A DNA stretch of 29,661 bases from a virus: IMG/VR virus record IMGVR_UViG_3300020214_001555, positions 1 to 29,661 of that record. One strand, 5' to 3'. Of this stretch, positions 22,083-28,808 are shown in pieces (within the stretch, counting starts at the first letter, position 1; every line of letters begins with the position of its first letter). A model generated the notes under the pieces. The model searched no databases and was not told where the DNA came from. It was given only the letters and a program-made list of their open reading frames with translations. The position numbers and the translations under genes were made by a program.

Positions 22083-22532
22083 ATGAAACTCACAAACAAA
22101 GTGCTCTATAGACCAGCAAAGGTTTTTGAGGATTTTGACCAAACAACCAAGAATTCTTTCATGGTTGATCAAATGATTGTTTTCATGAAAAAGAATCATG
22201 GTATTGGACTAGCTGCACCACAGATTGGTCTAAGTCGTAGACTATTTGTTATGGAAATAGACGGTGTGAAACGAGTATGTTTCAATCCCGAAATTTTGGA
22301 ATCAAGCGCAGATTTGGCCTTGTTGACTGAAAGATGCTTGAGTTTTCCCGGAGATGAGTGTATAATTAATAGACCCATTAGTGTAATGGCGCGTTATCAA
22401 ACAATCACAGGCAATTGGGTGGAGGAAGCTTTGCAAGGTTTGACCGCAAGATGTTATCAACACGAATTAGACCATCTCAATGGTATTACCATGCACGATA
22501 GAACCAAGGAACAATATGCAACAGAATCCTGA
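22083..22532 (+). CDS. def: Peptide deformylase
   Basis: This 149-residue metalloenzyme has the three family motifs: GIGLAAPQ (40-47), ERCLS (83-87, normally EGCLS) and QHELDH (126-131). Cys85, His127 and His131 would bind the iron and Glu128 is the catalytic base. It removes formyl groups from new proteins. Peptide deformylases are well known in T4-like cyanophages. The Gly to Arg change in motif 2 lies next to the metal-binding Cys and may change substrate choice. It is shorter than bacterial enzymes (about 170), without the usual C-terminal helix, as in phage forms. It overlaps clpA by 17 bases. Confidence 0.93.
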   Translation: MKLTNKVLYRPAKVFEDFDQTTKNSFMVDQMIVFMKKNHGIGLAAPQIGLSRRLFVMEIDGVKRVCFNPEILESSADLALLTERCLSFPGDECIINRPISVMARYQTITGNWVEEALQGLTARCYQHELDHLNGITMHDRTKEQYATES

Positions 22533-24792
22533 AATTGACCAAATTTTATTGGCAGCGCAAAAGTTGGCCCGTGCCAAACAACACGAATATATCACGCTTG
22601 AGCATCTTGCACTGGCCTTGATTAAGCATGCGCCTTTCAATGCTGTGTTGATAAAGTTTGGCGTGATGACATCAGTTTTGGAAATTGATCTTGAAGCTTA
22701 TATTGATTCCATGGTCCATCTCAAACTGGACAAAGACGCTGACCCCAAAAAGACCCAGGCACTGGAACGTGTGTTCAACCGTGCATTGACCCAGGTCATG
22801 TTCACCGGTCGCCGGCAGATTACCACAATAGATCTTTGGTTGGCCATAATGAATGAAACCAACAGTCATGCACAGTACTACTTCCTCAAATATGGTATAG
22901 AAAAGAAAACATTCATTGAATTTTGGCAAAACAACTATACCACCAAAGGCGGTTTGCTCAATGATGAACAGGCCAATGAAATACTGGAAACACACTGTAT
23001 CAATCTGTCAGCAAAGGCCAGAGAAAACAAGCTGGAGCCATTGATTGGTCGTGACACCGAACTCAAAGAAATCATCACTGTGCTGGCCAAAAAGTTCAAA
23101 AGCAATGTGCTCATGGTAGGCGATCCCGGAGTAGGCAAAACTGCCATTGCTGAAGGCTTGGCCACAATGATACAGCAAGGTCATACTCCCGAATTCCTCA
23201 AGGATCATGAGGTATGGAGTTTGGAAATTGGTTCTTTGCTGGCAGGATCCAAATACCGCGGTGAGTTTGAAGAAAAGCTCAAAGAAGTAATCACTGCCCT
23301 AGAACAAAAGAAAAAAGTGGTACTGTTCATTGACGAAGCGCACACCATGCGTGGTGCAGGTGCCAGCACATCCAGTTCGCTGGATTTTGCCAACATGATC
23401 AAACCAGCTATTACCAGAGGCATACTCAAAGTGGTTGCTTCTACTACTTGGGAAGAATATTATGAAAGTTTCGAAAAAGACCGCGCACTGATGCGACGTT
23501 TTTATCGTGTGAACATCGACGAACCCGATGCTGTTACCACTGTGCGCATCCTGCAAGGATTGCAACCAAGATTGGAACAGTTCCATGGTACCAAGATAGA
23601 ATCTACAGCCATAGATCGTGCCGTGGAATTGAGTACGCGCTATCTGCATGACAAAAAGAATCCTGACAAATCAATCGATTTAGTTGATGCCAGTTGTGCT
23701 CGCGAACGAATCAAAGACATTGATGGCGTGGTAGTCACAGCAGAAATGATACAGGCGGAAGTTGGAAGAGTGGCCAACATACCTGTGGATCGTGTGAAGA
23801 ACGATGTCAGTGTCAAGGTTATGGAATTGGAATCCAACATCAAACAACGACTGTATGGTCAAGATCAAGTGGTAGACGCAGTGTTGGAACGGATTTATGT
23901 GAATTATGCGGGCATCGCTAACCAACGTCGCCCTGTGGGTTGTTTCTTGTTCTTGGGACCCACGGGCACAGGCAAAACTGAAATGGCCAAACTTTTGGCA
24001 GAGAATTTGGACATGCATCTGCTGCGCTACGACATGAGCGAATATCAGGATCGCCACACTGTGAGCTCGCTGTTGGGTGCGCCACCTGGATTCGTGGGCT
24101 ACGATGACAGCCAGTTGGGTGGTGGCAAATTGATCAATGATCTCAGCAAACATCCATTCTCGGTATTGTTGTTTGATGAGGTGGAAAAGGCACATCCCGA
24201 TGTGGCCAACATTTTTCTGCAGATGATGGATGAAGGAACCATCACTGGTTCAAACGGCAAAAATGTAAATGTCAAAAACTGCATCATCATCATGACTTCT
24301 AATTTGGGTTCTCGAGACAACGAAAACAATAATATTGGTTTTGGACAAAGTTTGATGAAGTCGGGTGAAGAAGACCGGGCTGTGAAAGATTACTTCCGCC
24401 CTGAACTGCGCAACCGCTTGGACATGATTTGCAAGTTCAATTCATTGGACATGCTGAGCATCAAGAAAGTGGTGGTCAAATTCATCGACGAGCTCAAACA
24501 CAATTTGGTAGAAAAGAACATCCGTGTGAGTTGTACCGAAGCCTTGATCGATCATTTGGCCACTGTGGGTTATGATCCCAAAATGGGTGCGCGACCCCTG
24601 GCTCGCAAGATCGATGAATTGGTCAAAGTACCTCTGAGCAAAAAGATTTTGTTCGAGCGACTGCGTGATTGTGACGTCACTGTGAATTGGACAGAGCAAA
24701 CAGTGACTTTTGAGCATGTCACTGCCACTCCCGGTAATGCTGCTGTGAACTCCAATGGGATAATCGTACTTGATCAAACCACTGAACAATAG
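22516..24792 (+). CDS. clpA: ClpA-type AAA+ unfoldase with ClpP-docking loop
   Basis: This 758-residue protein is full length, equal to bacterial ClpA. The N-domain (residues about 1-140) has EYITLEHLALALI. D1 has Walker A GDPGVGKTA (202-210) and Walker B with Asp273-Glu274. D2 has Walker A GPTGTGKTE (481-489) and Walker B with Asp554-Glu555. An IGF tripeptide (607-609) lies at the position of the ClpP-binding IGL/IGF loop. The arginine-finger regions (RALMRRF and FRPELRNRLD) look intact. It unfolds proteins and feeds them to ClpP; no clpP is visible here, so the host's would be used. Start at 22516 has AAGGA five bases upstream and replaces a longer form lying inside the deformylase gene. 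Confidence 0.93.
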   Translation: MQQNPEIDQILLAAQKLARAKQHEYITLEHLALALIKHAPFNAVLIKFGVMTSVLEIDLEAYIDSMVHLKLDKDADPKKTQALERVFNRALTQVMFTGRRQITTIDLWLAIMNETNSHAQYYFLKYGIEKKTFIEFWQNNYTTKGGLLNDEQANEILETHCINLSAKARENKLEPLIGRDTELKEIITVLAKKFKSNVLMVGDPGVGKTAIAEGLATMIQQGHTPEFLKDHEVWSLEIGSLLAGSKYRGEFEEKLKEVITALEQKKKVVLFIDEAHTMRGAGASTSSSLDFANMIKPAITRGILKVVASTTWEEYYESFEKDRALMRRFYRVNIDEPDAVTTVRILQGLQPRLEQFHGTKIESTAIDRAVELSTRYLHDKKNPDKSIDLVDASCARERIKDIDGVVVTAEMIQAEVGRVANIPVDRVKNDVSVKVMELESNIKQRLYGQDQVVDAVLERIYVNYAGIANQRRPVGCFLFLGPTGTGKTEMAKLLAENLDMHLLRYDMSEYQDRHTVSSLLGAPPGFVGYDDSQLGGGKLINDLSKHPFSVLLFDEVEKAHPDVANIFLQMMDEGTITGSNGKNVNVKNCIIIMTSNLGSRDNENNNIGFGQSLMKSGEEDRAVKDYFRPELRNRLDMICKFNSLDMLSIKKVVVKFIDELKHNLVEKNIRVSCTEALIDHLATVGYDPKMGARPLARKIDELVKVPLSKKILFERLRDCDVTVNWTEQTVTFEHVTATPGNAAVNSNGIIVLDQTTEQ

Positions 24793-24850
24793 ATCTGAAT
24801 CTAGAGATCGATTATATTACAATCTCTATCAGTACTGTTTTATTTTTAAA

Positions 24851-25444
24851 ATGCTGGAAATCAGTGCATTGCGGCAATTAGATCATGCATTAATCAATAA
24901 GGTGTTGGATAAACGTGATTTTTACAGACGTTCTTCCAACTACAGTGGCCGTTGGCGTGGTCATGACCAGGCAATCACTGGTGAGATTCGAGAAAATTGC
25001 CACAGCATGTGTGATTTCCTGCAAGCTCAAAAAGACTACAAAATAATGTTGATCCAAGATTGGGGTTACTTATACACCAACAATCTTGAACTGGTACGAA
25101 GCATGGAACGACTGGCTTACATAACTCCCAGGGAATTAAAACAAGTTTCAGTGGATCTTGCTAGAGATACCATGTTAATCCGCAACAGCACACACCAATA
25201 CCGTTCATACTTTCGTACAGCCAAAATCAACAGTGATCAAAAAAACAAACTGTGTAATTTTTTGCTCAATCAAGACAACATACGCATGAGTCCCATGTTG
25301 AACAAATGGCCAAAAAATACCAAACATTACTACATAGAATATATCTTTTTTATAGACCATGACAACATAAGCTTACCTACCATGTTATCCTTGATACAGC
25401 CCGATTGTATTAGAAAAACCGTTAGACTTGTACGCTATAAATAG
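24851..25444 (+). CDS. Conserved T4-like phage protein, function unknown
   Basis: This 197-residue basic protein has a run of conserved-looking segments: LEISALRQLDHALINKVL, RDTMLIRNSTHQYRSYF, SDQKNKLCNFLLNQDNIRMS and ending MLSLIQPDCIRKT. These resemble a conserved protein of T4-type aquatic phages, and the part around YFRTAKINSDQK may bind nucleic acid, though no defined fold was recognised. The ATG at 24851 is preferred to a TTG at 24770 that overlaps clpA; neither has a clear ribosome site. The 58 bases between clpA and it are AT-rich and hold no clear promoter. Confidence 0.62.
   Translation: MLEISALRQLDHALINKVLDKRDFYRRSSNYSGRWRGHDQAITGEIRENCHSMCDFLQAQKDYKIMLIQDWGYLYTNNLELVRSMERLAYITPRELKQVSVDLARDTMLIRNSTHQYRSYFRTAKINSDQKNKLCNFLLNQDNIRMSPMLNKWPKNTKHYYIEYIFFIDHDNISLPTMLSLIQPDCIRKTVRLVRYK
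25436..25443 (+). promoter_or_regulatory. Perfect T4 late promoter box (TATAAATA), 7 bases before ATG
   Basis: This is the only exact match to the T4 late consensus in the set. It lies within a near-palindrome, ACGCTAT-AA-ATAGTGT (25432-25447, one mismatch). It ends seven bases before the ATG at 25451, with no ribosome site. Confidence 0.65.
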
Positions 25445-25450
25445 TGTATT

Positions 25451-25624
25451 ATGGCAAAAATACACGAAGAGATTATTGTTACCAAATTTAGCAAATTGGT
25501 CAAAGACACAGAGAACGCGGGTTCAGTGCAAATTTGCAATACCGACATCATTGAAGCCATGACCACAGTGGCACAGGAACTGGTAGGAACTGGGGTCATT
25601 GTGGAAGTTGAAATTGCGAAATGA
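25451..25624 (+). CDS. Short conserved phage protein (57 residues)
   Basis: A complete 57-residue frame begins MAKIHEEIIVTKFSKLVKD and ends LVGTGVIVEVEIAK. The strand-helix-strand pattern and the ending look like a small conserved protein of T4-like cyanophages. It overlaps the next gene by four bases (ATGA), supporting a true gene. A TATAAATA box stands seven bases before the start. Function unknown. Confidence 0.72.
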   Translation: MAKIHEEIIVTKFSKLVKDTENAGSVQICNTDIIEAMTTVAQELVGTGVIVEVEIAK

Positions 25625-25989
25625 AAACCCAAAATCTTGAATTGTTGCCGAGCACTGTGTACGGAACTCCATCGGGCAATTACGATGGTTCATCAACAGA
25701 GTTTTCGGGTAATCGTCAAAAAGCCGTGGGTTACTATCGCCAATTGAGTGGAGTACAGAGTGTGCTGTTCAACATCGACGATTTCATTGGTGATATTGTG
25801 ATACAGGCCACGCTTGATGCTGATCCTGATCAAGATAGTAATTGGTTTGATGTATACACTTTTCCTGATGATTCATCGCGCACTTCCGCAAATACCAGCG
25901 TGGCTCTCACAGGTAATTTTACCTGGATTCGGGCTCATGTCACAGGGTTTACCGGGGGAACCATTAACTCAATTTCAGTGACGTACTGA
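25621..25989 (+). CDS. Beta-rich protein, probably virion-associated
   Basis: This 122-residue protein has an all-beta look (SVLFNIDDFIGDIVIQATLD and NFTWIRAHVTGF), with a discoidin- or jelly-roll-like feel similar to small carbohydrate-binding domains of phage tails. No catalytic residues are evident. It overlaps its neighbours by a few bases on both sides, so it is co-translated with the 57-residue and 144-residue proteins. Confidence 0.62.
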   Translation: MKTQNLELLPSTVYGTPSGNYDGSSTEFSGNRQKAVGYYRQLSGVQSVLFNIDDFIGDIVIQATLDADPDQDSNWFDVYTFPDDSSRTSANTSVALTGNFTWIRAHVTGFTGGTINSISVTY

Positions 25990-26423
25990 TGGACACTACG
26001 CAAATCAGTTTGGACCTGTCTAATAAATCTCAACACACCGATCTAGGTATAGAACTATGGCTAGATCAATACAAGTTTTTTGACCATGTGATCGGTACAG
26101 GATCACACCATGTTGTGCATGAATTTGAGGAACAAGATGGCCCGCATGCGTTGCACATAGTATTGAAAAACAAACTGGCTACACACACTCAAATTGATGA
26201 TCAAGGCCATATAATTTCGGATGCTGTGATTAATGTTAACAATATCAAAATAGATGGAATTGATATCACACAAATAGTGTACCAACTCAGTCAATATATT
26301 CATGATACCAATGGTAAAAACACCATGGCTGTGCATCAATTCTATGGTGACATGGGCTGTAATGGCAAGGTAGAATTGAATTTCACTGCTCCAGTTTACC
26401 TCTGGATACTGGAAAACATGTAG
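25989..26423 (+). CDS. Conserved T4-like phage protein, probably virion-associated
   Basis: This 144-residue protein has segments (THTQIDDQGHIISDAVINVNN, cut here to its core QIDDQGHIISDA, and QFYGDMGCNGKVELNF) and an ending (PVYLWILENM) that I recognise as typical of a conserved protein in T4-like aquatic phages. It is beta-rich and has no known enzyme motif. Its start overlaps the previous gene by one base. A structural role is likely but the position is unknown. Confidence 0.66.
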   Translation: MDTTQISLDLSNKSQHTDLGIELWLDQYKFFDHVIGTGSHHVVHEFEEQDGPHALHIVLKNKLATHTQIDDQGHIISDAVINVNNIKIDGIDITQIVYQLSQYIHDTNGKNTMAVHQFYGDMGCNGKVELNFTAPVYLWILENM

Positions 26424-26426
26424 TGC

Positions 26427-26435
26427 GGTAAATAT
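26427..26435 (+). promoter_or_regulatory. T4-like late promoter box (GGTAAATAT), 5 bases before ATG
   Basis: The core TAAATA (26429-26434) ends five bases before the ATG at 26440. No ribosome site is visible. It is one of five boxes that would give a leaderless message. Confidence 0.45.
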
Positions 26436-26439
26436 TGGT

Positions 26440-27699
26440 ATGAAAAAATTGGTGATCGTACCGGGTGGATATCACCCTTATCATGCTGGACATCGTGCTC
26501 TTTTTAATGCCGCTCGTGAAAGATTTCCTTCGGCAGAAATCTACGTGGCTGCCACTGATGATGTATCAGATCGTCCATTTCCTTTCAGAATAAAGAAATT
26601 TCTAGCACAACAAGCTGGCATACCGGGCAACAGATTTATGCAAGTTAAATCACCTTTCAGTGCAGAAGAAATAACCCAACATTTTGATCCAAATGACACA
26701 CAGTTAATTTTTGTTCGTAGCGACAAAGATCGCAATCAAAATCCACAACCTGGCAGTGCTGATCAGATTGTCACTCGAGGCACCCGCAAAGGTCAGGCGC
26801 CCTATCTGCAGCTCTACAGACGCAACGGTCTGCAGCCCATGAAAGATCATGCCTACATCATTTATCTGCGCACGGAGCTGTTTGGTCCAGGCATGTCATC
26901 GGCCACCGAAGTTCGGGCCAAATGGCCTGGTATGAGCGAAGAAGAAAAGACCAGCCTAGTAACTGAAATGTATCCCTTGGCCGATACTGATGCCAAAGTA
27001 GCTAAGATAGTTGAGATATTCGATACTATTCTAGGTAAAAAACCAATCACGGAAGAATTGTTTAATAAACAATCAGATTATATTCGCATGTCCACAGGAC
27101 AATTTATCTATGTTGATTACAGGACTACAGCGCAGAACCTAAATCCCATGGATCCTCATATTACACATGTCGAGATGCGTTGGGTGCCCGATCACGAAGC
27201 CAAAGCATTGGGCTTGGAAAAAAAGGTGCAGGACACCAGTCGACGCATGAATGGAACAAATGTGTTCAATTTAGATTCGGACCTTGTTCCAAAAGGAGTC
27301 AAGAAAAAAATCGAGCAGTGGATTAAGACCAATCCCGCCCCCACCAACAGTGCCACTCCTGCCACCACAGAAGCCAGGTTGGTCAATGATCCTGATGCTG
27401 GACATCAAATTATACCTGATGGTGGCATGGGCACGTGGAATGAAGCCAGTATAGTATCAAGGCTTGCTGAAAAATTCAAAGGCATGGTTGATCTGGTCAA
27501 AGACAAAAATTACGTTAACCTGCAATATGTGTTATACAGAAATCCTGTGGTCAAGAGTCTGGTGGATGCCTTGGCCGAATACGAACGGTTTATGGAAAAA
27601 CAAGGACGTAGACCCATTGCCAAAGGCCGTGAAATAAACATGGGCATCCCACCTGTCAATGAAAATCCCGATTACGTTAATGAAGGCAAAATGAAATAA
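26440..27699 (+). CDS. Cytidylyltransferase-like nucleotidyltransferase (HxGH) with C-terminal extension
   Basis: This is a 419-residue protein. Residues 1-190 form a nucleotidyltransferase domain with GGYHPYHAGH, the HxGH nucleotide-binding motif (His15-Ala-Gly-His18), and a possible second motif MSSATEVRAKWPG, the counterpart of ISSTxxR. Such enzymes transfer a nucleotidyl group to a phosphate of a small molecule. Residues about 190-419 form a second domain of unknown type, with a Pro/Thr/Ala-rich linker (TNPAPTNSATPATTEARL) near residue 293 and a helix-rich end. Similar long forms are seen in T4-like aquatic phages. The late-type box lies five bases upstream. Confidence 0.78.
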   Translation: MKKLVIVPGGYHPYHAGHRALFNAARERFPSAEIYVAATDDVSDRPFPFRIKKFLAQQAGIPGNRFMQVKSPFSAEEITQHFDPNDTQLIFVRSDKDRNQNPQPGSADQIVTRGTRKGQAPYLQLYRRNGLQPMKDHAYIIYLRTELFGPGMSSATEVRAKWPGMSEEEKTSLVTEMYPLADTDAKVAKIVEIFDTILGKKPITEELFNKQSDYIRMSTGQFIYVDYRTTAQNLNPMDPHITHVEMRWVPDHEAKALGLEKKVQDTSRRMNGTNVFNLDSDLVPKGVKKKIEQWIKTNPAPTNSATPATTEARLVNDPDAGHQIIPDGGMGTWNEASIVSRLAEKFKGMVDLVKDKNYVNLQYVLYRNPVVKSLVDALAEYERFMEKQGRRPIAKGREINMGIPPVNENPDYVNEGKMK

Positions 27700-27717
27700 T
27701 CTGATTTATAATGGCGT

Positions 27718-27726
27718 ACTAAATAT
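27718..27726 (+). promoter_or_regulatory. T4-like late promoter box (ACTAAATAT)
   Basis: The core at 27720-27725 lies 25 bases before the ATG at 27751, with a good ribosome site, AGAGGGAG, directly before the start. Confidence 0.55.
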
Positions 27727-27750
27727 TCGCATATTATTTCAGAGGGAGTC

Positions 27751-28794
27751 ATGTCAGAACAACCTACCACGCAACAGTCAGAGCAACCAACGCAGTCAGT
27801 GCAACTAGAACAACCAGTGCAACCAGCACAACCAGCACAACCAGCACAACCAGAACAGCCACTTCAACCCGGCCAGATACAGATCCAAGTCAATGTTGAT
27901 TTCCTTCGTAAACAACGTGTGCATATCTGCATGCCTTGTTATGGTGGGCAGCTTACAGAAAGCACTTTCATGAGTTTCATCAAATGGTCCAACACTTGCC
28001 GACAGTTGGGATTGGATTGGACCATTGAAACTATGACCAATGAATCCTTGATTTCACGAGCCCGCAATACTTTGGTTTCTAAGTTTCTTAACACACCCAC
28101 GTCAACACATCTCATGTTCATTGATGCAGACATTGGTTGGGAGCCTTGGCATCTATTGGTACTGATCAATGCCGACAAAGATGTCATAGGCGGTCTGTAT
28201 CCCATGAAGGCCATGCCCGTTAAGTGGGTGGTCAATGGATTTGTTGGCGCCAAAGAAGAAGGACCGTTGCAGGAAGTGTCTAAGACTGGCACCGGTTTCA
28301 TGTTAATCAAACGTCATGTGTTTGAAAAACTGTCTCGACATCCATCTGTTAAATCATTTGCCAATGACATTGGATTGCCCAAAGAATTAGATACGCACAT
28401 GAAGACTTACTTTGATACAGCAGTGCGTGAAAATCGCTATTACAGTGAAGACTGGACTTTCTGTGAAAATTGGAGAGACTTTGGTGGAGAAGTCTGGATT
28501 GACAAACGTGTGTTGCTCAAGCACGTAGGTACCCATGTATTTGACTTTGCTTCACAACCAGCACTGTACGAAGCATTAAAACGCGAACATGACGCGGGAC
28601 AGATGGTATTGGCCACACAACAGTCCCAGTCTCAACCTCAGCCTCAGGGCAACAGCATGGGCAGCGATTATTCACAATATGAAAAAATACCTACCCCCAC
28701 TGCCCCCACTGCCCCCACTGCCCCCACTACCGCCATTGCTACAGTAGTGGCTCGTACTAACATCAAAGCAAAAAAGTCTAAAAATAAATCCTAA
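27751..28794 (+). CDS. Glycosyltransferase (GT-A fold, DxD) with low-complexity ends
   Basis: This is a 347-residue protein. The core (residues about 50-285) resembles a family-2-type glycosyltransferase: RVHICMPCYGGQ, NESLISRARNTLVSKFL and FIDADIGWEPWHL with Asp125-Ala-Asp127 as the metal/sugar-nucleotide DxD. A later acidic site is SEDWTFCENW. It should transfer a sugar from a nucleotide sugar, either to host surface sugars, a phage protein or modified DNA. The N-terminus is Gln/Pro-rich and the C-terminus Thr/Ala/Pro-rich, both built of 9-base tandem repeats. The tail ends in Lys/Asn. AGAGGGAG precedes the ATG. Confidence 0.82.
   Translation: MSEQPTTQQSEQPTQSVQLEQPVQPAQPAQPAQPEQPLQPGQIQIQVNVDFLRKQRVHICMPCYGGQLTESTFMSFIKWSNTCRQLGLDWTIETMTNESLISRARNTLVSKFLNTPTSTHLMFIDADIGWEPWHLLVLINADKDVIGGLYPMKAMPVKWVVNGFVGAKEEGPLQEVSKTGTGFMLIKRHVFEKLSRHPSVKSFANDIGLPKELDTHMKTYFDTAVRENRYYSEDWTFCENWRDFGGEVWIDKRVLLKHVGTHVFDFASQPALYEALKREHDAGQMVLATQQSQSQPQPQGNSMGSDYSQYEKIPTPTAPTAPTAPTTAIATVVARTNIKAKKSKNKS
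27811..27855 (+). repeat. 9-base tandem repeat (CAACCAGCA), five units
   Basis: There are three perfect CAACCAGCA units with one variant unit on each side (CAACCAGTG first, CAACCAGAA last). They encode the Gln-Pro-Ala part of the glycosyltransferase N-terminus. Units keep the reading frame, so copy number can change without truncation. Confidence 0.85.
28694..28729 (+). repeat. 9-base tandem repeat (CCCCCACTG), four units
   Basis: There are three perfect units and one ending in A. They encode Pro-Thr-Ala repeats in the C-terminal tail of the glycosyltransferase. They keep the reading frame like the N-terminal set. Confidence 0.85.
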
Positions 28795-28800
28795 TAAATA
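28793..28800 (+). promoter_or_regulatory. T4-like late promoter box (AATAAATA), 8 bases before ATG
   Basis: The box overlaps the glycosyltransferase stop codon and ends eight bases before the ATG at 28809, with no ribosome site. Confidence 0.4.
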
Positions 28801-28808
28801 GATGTGCA

